In this document: positions 25,660-33,820 of the stretch, piece by piece | Layout of the letters: each line of letters starts with the position of its first letter | Numbering within the stretch: position 1 is the stretch's first letter | Assembly: GCA_003152055.1 (NCBI GenBank) | Contig: PLZH01000227.1 | Coordinates: 5,578-46,529 of the forward strand | Length of the DNA stretch: 40,952 bases | DNA from: Burkholderiales bacterium | GTDB taxonomy: Bacteria > Pseudomonadota > Gammaproteobacteria > Burkholderiales > Burkholderiaceae_C | Direction: 5' to 3' | Notes under the pieces: generated by a model | Databases searched by the model: none | What the model was told of the DNA's origin: nothing | Seen by the model: only the letters and a program-made list of their open reading frames with translations | Position numbers and translations under genes: made by a program

Positions 25660-26173
25660 CTTCCGGGCCTACTTCCTGACACTTGCCCGCTACGACGTCT
25701 GGGCGACGCGTCGGCTCTACGAGCATGTCGACAGGCTGACCGAAGACGACTACCGGCGCGACGCCGGGCTGTTCTTTACGAGCGTGCACGGCACCCTCAA
25801 CCACCTGCTCGTCGCCGAGCATCGCGTCTGGTTTCCGCGCTTGGCCGAAGGCACGTCGAACAAGGTGGCGCTGAACGAGGAAGTCGAGACCGATCGGGCG
25901 CGGCTGCGCGAGCGTCTCGTGGATGCTGCGGGTCGCTGGACACCGCTCATCGAGTCGCTCGATCCGGGGCGCTTTGCCGCGACGCTCGACTACACGACGA
26001 CAAATGGCGTGCCGCAATCGCTGCCCTTCGCGCCGACGCTCGGACATGTCTTCAACCACGCGACGCATCATCGCGGCCAGATCACCGCCGCGATCACGGC
26101 GATGGGCTACCCTTGCCCCGAGATCGATCTGGTCTGGATGCTGCAAGTCGAAAGCAGGGAACAGCCGCAATGA
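25637..26173 (+). CDS. DinB-fold four-helix protein (second copy)
   Basis: A 178-residue DinB family protein related to the one at 23945. Metal ligands are H56 (TLNHLLVAEHRVW), H141 and H145 (NHATHHRGQ). The first helix LARYDVWATRRLYEHVDRL is the standard DinB entry. The ATG lies inside the end of the acyl-CoA dehydrogenase, after GGAGGTGATG, a strong ribosome binding site, so the 23-base overlap is real. Function unknown; glutathione-dependent chemistry is possible given the kappa-GST neighbour. Confidence 0.82.
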   Translation: MKSPSVTDFRAYFLTLARYDVWATRRLYEHVDRLTEDDYRRDAGLFFTSVHGTLNHLLVAEHRVWFPRLAEGTSNKVALNEEVETDRARLRERLVDAAGRWTPLIESLDPGRFAATLDYTTTNGVPQSLPFAPTLGHVFNHATHHRGQITAAITAMGYPCPEIDLVWMLQVESREQPQ

Positions 26174-26970
26174 CGAACATCCTTCGCATCGAACGTTCGG
26201 GCCCGGTCGCTCGCGTCTGGCTCGACCGGCCGGAGGTGCGCAATGCGCTCAACGGCGCCCTGATCCGCGAGCTCGCCGCCGCCTTCGCATCGCTCTCGGC
26301 CGAGGGCACGGAAGTGCGCGCCATCGTTCTCGGCGGCAGCGGCAAGGCGTTCTGCGCCGGCGCCGACCTGGCGTTCATGCGCGAGGTCGGCAGCTACACC
26401 TGGGAGCAGAACCGCGCCGACGCCGAAGTTCTCGCCGAGATGCTGTGGACGATGTACCGCTGCCCGATCCCGGTGATTGCGCGCATCCATGGCGACTGCT
26501 ACGCAGGCGGCCTCGGCCTCGCTTCGGTATGCGACATCCGCATCGTCGCTGATGTCGCCACCTTCTGCCTCAGCGAAGCGCGACTCGGCCTCCTGCCAGC
26601 GACGATCAGCCCCTACGTCGTCCGCGCCATGGGCGAGCAGGCGGCGAAGCGGTACTTCGTGACGGCCGAGCGCTTCGGTGCCGCCGAGGCGAAGGCGATG
26701 GGCTTGGCGCACGAAGTCTGCGCGCCGGAAGCGCTCGACGCGAAGGTCGATGCCGTGGTCGCCACCATCGTCGCCAACGGGCCGATGGCAACGCGCGCCT
26801 GCAAGCAGCTCGTGCACGACGTCGCCGGCCACGAGATCACGCCGGCGCTGCGCTCAGAGACGGCGCGGCGCATCGCCGACATCCGCGCCAGCGCCGAAGG
26901 CAGGGAAGGTGTGCAGAGCTTTCTCGAGAAGAGAAAGCCGGCGTGGGCGAACGGCGAAGGAAAGCATTGA
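26170..26970 (+). CDS. liuC: enoyl-CoA hydratase/isomerase, methylglutaconyl-CoA hydratase-like
   Basis: Crotonase-fold enzyme of 266 residues. The oxyanion-hole loops are SGKAFCAGADL (58-67) and GDCYAGGLGLASVCDI (108-123); the acidic residue E136 lies in LSEARLGLLPATISPYV. The position of the first catalytic Glu of canonical crotonases is Gly/Leu here. The ATISPYVVRAMGEQAAKRYFVTAERF wording resembles LiuC of leucine breakdown, which hydrates 3-methylglutaconyl-CoA to HMG-CoA; the HMG-CoA lyase two genes on acts on that product. Starts at an ATGA overlap with the second DinB gene. Confidence 0.82.
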   Translation: MTNILRIERSGPVARVWLDRPEVRNALNGALIRELAAAFASLSAEGTEVRAIVLGGSGKAFCAGADLAFMREVGSYTWEQNRADAEVLAEMLWTMYRCPIPVIARIHGDCYAGGLGLASVCDIRIVADVATFCLSEARLGLLPATISPYVVRAMGEQAAKRYFVTAERFGAAEAKAMGLAHEVCAPEALDAKVDAVVATIVANGPMATRACKQLVHDVAGHEITPALRSETARRIADIRASAEGREGVQSFLEKRKPAWANGEGKH

Positions 26971-27602
26971 ATCCCGACGTCGTGCATCTTGTCGCCATCG
27001 CCGCCGCGCTCGGCTGGGCGAGCGGGCTTCGCCTCTACGCGGTCGTCTTTCTCACCGGGCTCGCCGGGATGCTCGGCTGGGTTGATCTGCCGAGCAGCCT
27101 GCGCTTGCTGGAGAGCCCGTGGATGCTGGGGGCGAGCGGCCTCATGCTGTTCGTGGAATTCTTCGTCGACAAGATCCCCGGCCTTGACACTCTGTGGGAC
27201 GCGCTGCACACGTTGATCCGTATTCCCGCCGGTGCGGCATTGGCCGCCGCCGTGTTCGGCGGCGATCAGGTCAGCTGGGTGAGCGGCGCGGCGCTTCTGG
27301 GAGGCACGCTGGCTGCGACCAGCCACGTCACCAAGGCGACGATGCGCGCCGCAGTCAACACCTCGCCGGAGCCGTTCTCCAACATCGCCCTGTCGCTGTT
27401 CGGCGATGGCATGGTTCCGGCAGCGCTATGGCTGTCCTGGTCACACCCGTTCGCATTCCTCGTGCTGCTGGGCCTGGTTCTCGTCGCCATGGTGGTGACA
27501 CTGTGCGTCCTGTGGCGGTTCCTCCGCCACATCGCCGGCGTATTCGGTGCGCGCTATCGTCGGCCGATGTCTCCGCCCGCTCGCGTCGAGGTACAACGAT
27601 GA
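26967..27602 (+). CDS. DUF4126 integral membrane protein
   Basis: A 211-residue membrane protein with four or five hydrophobic segments (about 5-25, 45-62, 80-110, 155-190). The blocks ASGLRLYAVVFLTGLAG, VEFFVDKIPGLDTLWDALHTLIRIPAGA and SHVTKATMRAAVNTSPEPFSNIALS are the DUF4126 signature. No function is known. The TTG at 26967 is preferred: AAGGAAA stands just upstream and it forms a TTGA overlap; a GTG at 26943 is possible. It is coupled on both sides (ATGA with the lyase), though nothing ties it to leucine breakdown. Confidence 0.82.
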   Translation: MNPDVVHLVAIAAALGWASGLRLYAVVFLTGLAGMLGWVDLPSSLRLLESPWMLGASGLMLFVEFFVDKIPGLDTLWDALHTLIRIPAGAALAAAVFGGDQVSWVSGAALLGGTLAATSHVTKATMRAAVNTSPEPFSNIALSLFGDGMVPAALWLSWSHPFAFLVLLGLVLVAMVVTLCVLWRFLRHIAGVFGARYRRPMSPPARVEVQR

Positions 27603-28531
27603 CTTCGCTTCCTTCCCGCGTCATCCTCGTCGACGTCGGCCCGCGCGACGGTCTGCAGAACGAAAAGCAGACGGTCGATGCCGCCGTCAAGATCGAGCTC
27701 GTGCACCGGCTGCAGGCCGCCGGACTCAAGGAGATCGAGGTCACGAGCTTCGTCAGCCCGAAGTGGGTGCCGCAGATGGCCGACAACGCGGCGGTGCTCG
27801 CCGGCATCACGCGCCCGCCCGGCGTGCGCTACTCGGTGCTCGTGCCGAACATGAAAGGGCTGGATGCCGCGCTCTCGGCGCCGCGTTCCGAGTGGCCCGA
27901 CGAGGTTGTCGTCTTCGCGGCGGCGACCGAGGCTTTCAGCCAGCGCAACATCAACTGCTCGATCACCGAGAGCGTCGAGCGCTTCCGCCCCGTCGTCGCC
28001 GCGGCCAGGGAGCGCGGCATCAAGGTGCGCGGTGCGATCTCGTGCGCGCTCGGCTGCCCCTACCAGGGCGAGGTGACTGCCGACGAGGTCGAGCGCGTCG
28101 TCAGGCTCATCAAGGAGATCGGCGTCGAGCATTGCGGCATCGCCGACACCATCGGCGTCGGCACGCCGAAGCGCGTGCAGGCGGCGATGGAACGGGCGCT
28201 GAAGCACTATCCGCTCGCCGAGGTGAGCGGCCATTTCCACGACACCTACGGCCAGGCGATCGGCAACGTCTACGCAGCGCTCGAAGCCGGCATCGCAACC
28301 TTCGATGCGAGCGTCGCGGGGCTCGGCGGCTGCCCGTATGCAAAAGGGGCGACCGGCAATGTCGCGACCGAGGACGTGCTCTTCTTGTTGAACGGACTGG
28401 GCATCGAGACGGGCGTGTCGATCGACGGCCTGGTCGATGCGGCTGCGTACATCTCGGGTGTGCTGGGTCGCAAGCCCGTGTCGCGCGTCGCGAACGCGCT
28501 GCTGGCGAAGAGGGCTTCGACAGCGAGCTGA
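27599..28531 (+). CDS. mvaB: hydroxymethylglutaryl-CoA lyase
   Basis: Cleaves HMG-CoA to acetyl-CoA and acetoacetate, last step of leucine catabolism (LiuE/MvaB). The 310-residue TIM-barrel protein has RDGLQNE (16-22) with R16/D17, the metal His pair H212/H214 in GHFHDTYGQ, and the signature loop VAGLGGCPYAKGATGNVATED (239-259) with catalytic C245. Length is normal. It ends the plus-strand catabolic run; the next gene converges on it 48 bases away with no obvious terminator. The biotin carboxylase genes (liuB, liuD) of the complete leucine pathway are not in the window. Confidence 0.95.
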   Translation: MTSLPSRVILVDVGPRDGLQNEKQTVDAAVKIELVHRLQAAGLKEIEVTSFVSPKWVPQMADNAAVLAGITRPPGVRYSVLVPNMKGLDAALSAPRSEWPDEVVVFAAATEAFSQRNINCSITESVERFRPVVAAARERGIKVRGAISCALGCPYQGEVTADEVERVVRLIKEIGVEHCGIADTIGVGTPKRVQAAMERALKHYPLAEVSGHFHDTYGQAIGNVYAALEAGIATFDASVAGLGGCPYAKGATGNVATEDVLFLLNGLGIETGVSIDGLVDAAAYISGVLGRKPVSRVANALLAKRASTAS

Positions 28532-28579
28532 GGCCTTGCTTGCCGTTCGTTCGTTCGCCTGCCGAGCGCGTCAGAGAGG

Positions 28580-29356
28580 CTATTTCTCGACGAACGCCCG
28601 CTCGATCACGTATTCGCCGGCCTGGCCCACGCCGGGCGAGATCGTGAAGCCGGCGGTGTCGAGGACGGCGCGCATGTCCTTCAGCATCGCCGGGCCGCCG
28701 CAGATCATGGCGCGGTCGGTCTTCGGATCGATCTGCGGCAAGCCGATGTCGCTGCAGAGCTTGCCGTTGGCGATGAGGTCGGGCAGCCGCCCCTGGTTGC
28801 GGAAGGGCTCGCGCGTCACCGTCGGGTAGTAGATCAGCTGGTCGCGCACCTGATCGCCGAGGTGGTCGTGGCGCGGCAGTTCGTAGGCGATGAGGTCGGC
28901 GTAGGCCAGCTCGTCGACCTTGCGCACACCGTGGACGAGAACGACCTTCTTGAAGCGATCGTAGGTCTCGGGGTCGCGGATGATGCTGAGAAAGGGCGCC
29001 AGCCCGGTGCCGGTGGAGAACAGGTAGAGGTTGCGCCCCGGCAGCAAGTCGCTGAGGACCAGCGTTCCCGTGGGCTTGCGGCCGATCAGCACCTCGTCGC
29101 CGACCTTCAGATGCTGCATGCGCGACGTGAGCGGCCCGTCCTGCACCTTGATGCTGAAGAACTCGAGGTGCTCTTCGTAGTGCGCGCTCGCGACCGAGTA
29201 GGCACGCATCAACGGCTTGGCGTCGACCATGATGCCGACCATGACGAAGTGGCCGCTCTCGAAGCGCAGGCTCTTGCCCCGCGTGCAGGTGAAAGTGAAG
29301 AGCGACTCGTTCCAGTGATGGACCGAGAGCACCTTTTCGACGTCGTAAGCCGCCAT
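28580..29356 (-). CDS. fpr: ferredoxin--NADP reductase
   Basis: FAD enzyme moving electrons between NADPH and ferredoxin or flavodoxin. The 258-residue protein is of the bacterial Fpr type: FAD motif RAYSVAS (51-57), NADP loop STGTGLAPFLS (114-124), CGGPAML, and the C-terminal FVEK ending typical of the subclass. Start taken at MAAYDVEKV, with AAGGAAGG about ten bases upstream. It lies 32 bases downstream of tetR. Because 6-hydroxynicotinate reductase (EC 1.3.7.1) uses reduced ferredoxin, its place beside that operon may be functional, though Fpr is also a common housekeeping enzyme. Confidence 0.93.
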   Translation of the reverse strand: MAAYDVEKVLSVHHWNESLFTFTCTRGKSLRFESGHFVMVGIMVDAKPLMRAYSVASAHYEEHLEFFSIKVQDGPLTSRMQHLKVGDEVLIGRKPTGTLVLSDLLPGRNLYLFSTGTGLAPFLSIIRDPETYDRFKKVVLVHGVRKVDELAYADLIAYELPRHDHLGDQVRDQLIYYPTVTREPFRNQGRLPDLIANGKLCSDIGLPQIDPKTDRAMICGGPAMLKDMRAVLDTAGFTISPGVGQAGEYVIERAFVEK

Positions 29357-29388
29357 GCGAGCAAAACCTTCCTTTTCTGTCTGCGAAG

Positions 29389-30030
29389 CTACTTGCCGCG
29401 GGCGCCGGGCGCGGCGACCGCGGCCTGCATGACGCGCGTGATCTCGGCGAGCCAGGCATCGCACCGCTCGGCGCGCATCAGGTCGCTGCCGAGAAACGAC
29501 GACAGGGTGTAGCGGTTGGAGAGGTAGAAGTAGCCGAGCGCGGCGAGCGTCAGGTAGACCTGGTGCACGTCGAGATCGCGGCGGAACCGTTTCTGCCGCG
29601 CGCCCTCGGCGAGTATCGTCCCCAAAATGTCGAGCACCGGCCGCGACAGCTGCTTGACCCTCACCGACTTGGTGATATGCCGCCCGCGCTGCAGGTTCTC
29701 GTTCGAGAGCAGGGCGACGAATTCCGGATGCGAGAGATAGTAGTTCCAGGTGAACGCGATCAGCTCGGCGAGTGCTTCGACCGGCCGGCTCGCATCGAGC
29801 ACGAGCGCGCTTTCGGCCTCGCCCAGCTCGGCGTAGACGCCTTCGAGCACGGCGAGGTAGAGCTTTTCCTTGCTCTCGAAGTAGTAGTAGATCATGCGGT
29901 CGCTCGAGCGGCCGCTGCGCGAGATGCGCTCGACGCGCGCACCGCTGTAGCCGTGACGCATGAATTCGGTGCGCGCGGCGCGCAGGATGCGCGCACGTGT
30001 GCGCTCGGGGTCGCGGGGGCTCGGCTTCAT
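29389..30030 (-). CDS. TetR-family regulator of the divergent hydroxylase operon
   Basis: A 213-residue repressor-type protein. The N-terminal helix-turn-helix (about 8-55) reads RTRARILRAARTEFMRHGYSGARVERISRSGRSSDRMIYYYFESKEKLY. The C-terminal part is a ligand-binding TetR domain with NENLQRGRHI and NRYTLSSFLGSDL. I chose the Met at 30030 (MKPSPRDPERT); the frame is open 28 codons further, overlapping the operator, which argues against it. A perfect palindrome lies between it and the plus-strand hydroxylase gene. The inducer could be nicotinate or 6-hydroxynicotinate; that is inference. Confidence 0.88.
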   Translation of the reverse strand: MKPSPRDPERTRARILRAARTEFMRHGYSGARVERISRSGRSSDRMIYYYFESKEKLYLAVLEGVYAELGEAESALVLDASRPVEALAELIAFTWNYYLSHPEFVALLSNENLQRGRHITKSVRVKQLSRPVLDILGTILAEGARQKRFRRDLDVHQVYLTLAALGYFYLSNRYTLSSFLGSDLMRAERCDAWLAEITRVMQAAVAAPGARGK

Positions 30031-30100
30031 GGCAGGCAGGGGCCGCGGCCTGCTAACAGGCCCTAGGCAAGGCGGCTGGGGCATGCTAGATTGAGTTCGC

Positions 30101-30120
30101 AATGAAGTAAACACTTCATT
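30101..30120. promoter_or_regulatory. palindromic operator between tetR and the hydroxylase operon
   Basis: AATGAAGT (30101-30108) and ACTTCATT (30113-30120) are exact reverse complements separated by AAAC. At 8-4-8 it is the size and symmetry of a TetR-family site, and its AT content stands out from the surroundings. It ends 17 bases before the GTG start of the plus-strand operon and 71 bases before tetR, so a bound repressor could block both. Confidence 0.75.
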
Positions 30121-30137
30121 CGCAGGGAGCTAATGCC

Positions 30138-30974
30138 GTGATCCCCCGTTTCGAGCGACCCGAGTCGGTGGCCGAAGCCGCGCAGCTGCTGGCGGCAGGC
30201 GACTGGGCCCTGCTCGCCGGCGGCACCGATCTCTATCCGGCGCACGTCGGTCGAAAGGTCGAGCGGCCGGTGCTCGACCTCTCCCGTGTCGCCGGCCTGC
30301 GCGGCATTCGTGGCACGGCGGCGGCCTGGACGATCGGCGCGACGACGACGTGGACGGATGTCATTCGTGCCGACCTGCCGCCGCTTTTTGATGCGCTGAA
30401 AGCGGTGGCCCGCGAGGTCGGTGGCGTGCAGATCCAGAACACCGCAACGGTCGCCGGCAACGTCTGCAACGCGTCGCCGGCCGCCGACGGCATCCCCGCC
30501 TTGATGGCGATGGGCGCCGGCGTGGAACTGCAGAGTGCGCTCGGCCCGCGGCACATTGGCCTCGCCGAGTTCGTGCTCGGCAGCCGCCGCACGGCGCGAC
30601 GCGACGACGAGCTCGTCGTCGCGCTGCACATCCCGGTGCGCAGCCCGCGCGCCCGATCGGTCTTTCTGAAGCTCGGTGGCCGGCGCTACCTCGTCATCTC
30701 GATTTCGATGGTCGCCGCGGCGATCGATTTCGACGAAGCGCAACGCGTGACGAGCGCCGGCATCGCCGTCGGCAGCTGCTCGGCGGTGGCGCAACGCCTC
30801 GCGTTGCTCGAAGCGCGGCTCGCCGGCGTCGAGCGTTCGCGCCTGGTCGATTGCGTCGAGGCTGCCGATCTGGCGCCGCTCACGCCGATCGACGACGTCC
30901 GCGCCAGCGGCGCCTTTCGGCTCGATGCGACGTTCACCTTGCTGCGCCGCGCCCTCGCGGCGTTCGCTTCATGA
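30138..30974 (+). CDS. FAD-binding subunit of a molybdenum hydroxylase
   Basis: CoxM/XdhB-like subunit, 278 residues, that carries electrons from the Fe-S clusters to the acceptor. FAD motifs are LLAGGTDLYP (25-34) and NTATVAGNVCNASPAADGIPALMA (101-124); a CO dehydrogenase flavoprotein C-terminal domain follows (about 165-275). GTG start with AGGGAG 12 bases upstream. It is the first gene of the operon and its stop overlaps the Fe-S/Mo gene (ATGA). In nicotinate dehydrogenases of the xanthine oxidase family the same kind of subunit is present; substrate is inferred from the operon. Confidence 0.92.
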   Translation: MIPRFERPESVAEAAQLLAAGDWALLAGGTDLYPAHVGRKVERPVLDLSRVAGLRGIRGTAAAWTIGATTTWTDVIRADLPPLFDALKAVAREVGGVQIQNTATVAGNVCNASPAADGIPALMAMGAGVELQSALGPRHIGLAEFVLGSRRTARRDDELVVALHIPVRSPRARSVFLKLGGRRYLVISISMVAAAIDFDEAQRVTSAGIAVGSCSAVAQRLALLEARLAGVERSRLVDCVEAADLAPLTPIDDVRASGAFRLDATFTLLRRALAAFAS

Positions 30975-33820
30975 CGGCGCGCGATCTCGAAGCCCGGCAG
31001 ATCGTGCGCCTGCACGTCAACGCGGTGGCACGCGAACTCGTCAGCGAGCCGGCGGGGCGCCTGTCCGATGCGCTGCGCGACGAACTCGGCCTCACCGGCA
31101 CCAAGATCGGTTGCCACGCCGGCGACTGCGGCGCCTGCACCGTGCTTCTCGATGGCGAGCCGGTGTGCTCGTGCATCGTTGCCGTCGGTCAGTGCGAGGG
31201 TCGCACGGTCACGACGGTCGAAGGCCTTGCCGATGCGAGCGGCGCGCTCTCGCCCCTGCAGCGCGCCTTCGTCGCGCATGGCGCCGCGCAGTGCGGCATC
31301 TGCACGCCGGGCATGCTGATGAGCGCCGAGTCGCTGCTGCGCGCCAACCCTCGCCCGGGCGAAGCCGAGGTACGCGACGCGCTCGCCGGCGTGCTCTGCC
31401 GTTGCACGGGCTACACCAAGATCGTGGAAGCTGTTCTCGCCGTGGCTGCCGGCGAGGTGATCGAGCCGCTTGCCCCGGCCGCCGGCACCGCGGTCGGTAG
31501 CCGCGTTGCGCGGCTCGATGCGCCGGCTAAGGTGTGCGGCGAGGAGCGCTTCGCTGCCGATTCATGGCCCGGTTCCCCCGGGAACGTGCTCGCCATGCGG
31601 ATCGTGCGCTCTCCGCATGCGCATGCCTCGTTCGAAGTCGGCGACCTCGCCGCGTTCAGGCGCCGTTGGCCGGGCATCGTCGACGCTCTCACCGCCGCCG
31701 ACGTGCCGAGCAACGCCTTCGCGATCTTTCCCGACCTGCGCGACCAGCCCGTGCTCGCCGATGGTGCCGCGCGTTTTCGCGGCGAGGCCGTGCTCGCGAT
31801 CGTCGGCGATGCCGAGACCCTGCTCGCGCTGCCCGAAAGTGAAATGCCGGTTCGCTTCGCAGTGCTTCCCGCGTACCAGACGATCGATGCCGCGCTGGCG
31901 TTGGCGGCTGCAGGCGATGCGCTGCACACGTGTTATCCGGACAACGTGCTCTGCCGTGGTCGCGTCGTCTCCGGCAATGTCGACGCCGCGTTCGCAGACG
32001 CGTCCCGATCGGTCATTCGCGCGCGCTCGAGCTTCGAGACGCGTTACGTCGAGCATGCCTACATCGAGCCTGAAGCGGGCTACGCAGAAGTCGTCGAGGC
32101 TCAGGGCGAAACGCCGCGCCGCATCCGCATCTTCGCCTGCACGCAGACGCCGTACATGGATCGCGACGAGATCGCGAACGTCATGCGTCTTGCGCCGGAG
32201 CAGGTGCACGTCGTGCCGTCGGCCATCGGCGGCGGCTTCGGCGGCAAGCTCGATCTCTCGGTGCAGCCCCTGCTCGCAGTCGCGGCCTGGAAGCTCGGCC
32301 GGCCGGTGCGGCTCGTCTACGAGCGGCCGGAATCGATGCAATCGAGCACCAAGCGCCATCCGGCACGCATGACCGCGAGCGCCGCCTGCGACGCGAGCGG
32401 CCGCCTCACGGCCTTCGACTTCGAAGGCGACTTCAACACCGGCGCCTATTCGTCGTGGGGCCCGACGGTCGCCAACCGTGTGCCGATCCACGCCAGCGGC
32501 CCGTACCGCGTGCCGAACGTCCGCGCCCTGACGCGCGCCGTGCTCACCCACAACAGCGTCGCCGGCGCGTTTCGCGGCTTCGGCGTGCCGCAGGCGGCCT
32601 TGCTCGGCGAATTGCTGATCGACAAGCTCGCCGTGTCAGCCGGCATCGATGCGCTCGAATTCCGCCATGCCAACGCCCTGCGTGCCGGCGACCGCACGCC
32701 GACCGGCCAGCAGCTCGTCGCCAGCGTCGGCCTGCGCGATTGTCTCGATGCCCTGCGTCCGGCATGGAAAGCGGCGCGCGTCGCAGCCGATGCGTTCAAC
32801 GCCGATGCGCTCGCGCAAGAGGGCGCGCTGCGCCGCGGTGCTGGCATCGCCTGCATGTGGTACGGCATCGGCAACACCGTGATCGCCAATCCGTCGACGA
32901 TGCGCGGCGCGCTGCGCTGCGGCGCCGGGCGCGGCGCCCATCTTTTTCTCTACAACGGCGCGCAGGAGATCGGCCAGGGCACGGCGACGATCATGCCGCA
33001 GATGTTTGCCGATGCCGTCGGCCTGCCGCTCGCCTGCGTCGAGCAGGTGATGGGCGACACCGACCGCACGGCCGACGCCGGCAAGTCGTCGGCGTCGCGG
33101 CAGACCTTCGTCTCGGGCAACGCGGCGAAGGCGGCGGGCACATCCTTGCGACGCATGCTGATCGAGCGCCTCGGGTTCGCCGACGCCGACGACGCCGAGG
33201 TTCGTTTGCACCTCGACGGCTTTCGTCTCGTCGCCGAAGTGAATGGCACACGCCGCGGCGCCGACCTCCGCGAGTGGGCCGCCGACGCCAACGGCGATCT
33301 CGCGGTGGCGAGCGGCAGCTTCAACCCGCCGACCGTGCCGCTCGATGCCGATGGCCAGGGCGTGCCCTATGCGACCTACGGCTTCGCGGCGCAGATGGCC
33401 GAGCTCGAAGTCGATCTCGATCTCGGGACGGTCCGGCTCATTCGCATCCACGCCGCGCACGACGTCGGCCGCGCCATCAACCCGACGCTGGTCGAAGGCC
33501 AGATCCACGGCGGCATCGCGCAGGGCATCGGCATGGCCTTGATGGAGGAATACGTCAACGGCCGCACCGACAACCTGCACGACTACCTGATTCCCACCGT
33601 CGGCGACGTGCCGCCGATCGACGTGCACCTGATCGAAGACCCGGAGCCGCTCGGGCCCTGGGGTGCCAAGGGCGTCGGCGAACCGGCACTGGTGGCGACG
33701 GCGCCGGCGATCCTCCATGCGATCCACGACGCGACGGGCGTTCGCATGCGCGAGGTGCCCGTCACGCCGAGCCGGCTGCGCGCCGCAATTCTTCGCCAGC
33801 GCGGCGAAGAAAAGCGATGA
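30971..33820 (+). CDS. fused 2Fe-2S and molybdopterin subunits of a xanthine-oxidase-family hydroxylase
   Basis: A 949-residue fusion. Residues 10-160 are the double 2Fe-2S domain: plant-type cluster C48, C53, C56, C68 and second cluster C108, C111, C143, C145 ([15 protein letters not shown]). From about 175 the molybdenum domains follow with GGGFGGK (420-426), [16 protein letters not shown] and the catalytic Glu E904 in KGVGEPALV. The order resembles Desulfovibrio Mop aldehyde oxidoreductase, but here a separate FAD subunit is encoded next door. Hydroxylation of an N-heterocycle (nicotinate to 6-hydroxynicotinate) is inferred from the reductase downstream; an aldehyde or other heterocycle is not excluded. 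No XdhC-type maturation factor lies in the window. Confidence 0.9.
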   Translation: MTARDLEARQIVRLHVNAVARELVSEPAGRLSDALRDELGLTGTKIGCHAGDCGACTVLLDGEPVCSCIVAVGQCEGRTVTTVEGLADASGALSPLQRAFVAHGAAQCGICTPGMLMSAESLLRANPRPGEAEVRDALAGVLCRCTGYTKIVEAVLAVAAGEVIEPLAPAAGTAVGSRVARLDAPAKVCGEERFAADSWPGSPGNVLAMRIVRSPHAHASFEVGDLAAFRRRWPGIVDALTAADVPSNAFAIFPDLRDQPVLADGAARFRGEAVLAIVGDAETLLALPESEMPVRFAVLPAYQTIDAALALAAAGDALHTCYPDNVLCRGRVVSGNVDAAFADASRSVIRARSSFETRYVEHAYIEPEAGYAEVVEAQGETPRRIRIFACTQTPYMDRDEIANVMRLAPEQVHVVPSAIGGGFGGKLDLSVQPLLAVAAWKLGRPVRLVYERPESMQSSTKRHPARMTASAACDASGRLTAFDFEGDFNTGAYSSWGPTVANRVPIHASGPYRVPNVRALTRAVLTHNSVAGAFRGFGVPQAALLGELLIDKLAVSAGIDALEFRHANALRAGDRTPTGQQLVASVGLRDCLDALRPAWKAARVAADAFNADALAQEGALRRGAGIACMWYGIGNTVIANPSTMRGALRCGAGRGAHLFLYNGAQEIGQGTATIMPQMFADAVGLPLACVEQVMGDTDRTADAGKSSASRQTFVSGNAAKAAGTSLRRMLIERLGFADADDAEVRLHLDGFRLVAEVNGTRRGADLREWAADANGDLAVASGSFNPPTVPLDADGQGVPYATYGFAAQMAELEVDLDLGTVRLIRIHAAHDVGRAINPTLVEGQIHGGIAQGIGMALMEEYVNGRTDNLHDYLIPTVGDVPPIDVHLIEDPEPLGPWGAKGVGEPALVATAPAILHAIHDATGVRMREVPVTPSRLRAAILRQRGEEKR

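Noticed and set aside
28532-28579. Rho-independent terminator between the converging HMG-CoA lyase and fpr genes
   Set aside because: No stem of useful length and no T-tract on either strand; only short GTTC repeats (GTTCGTTCG).
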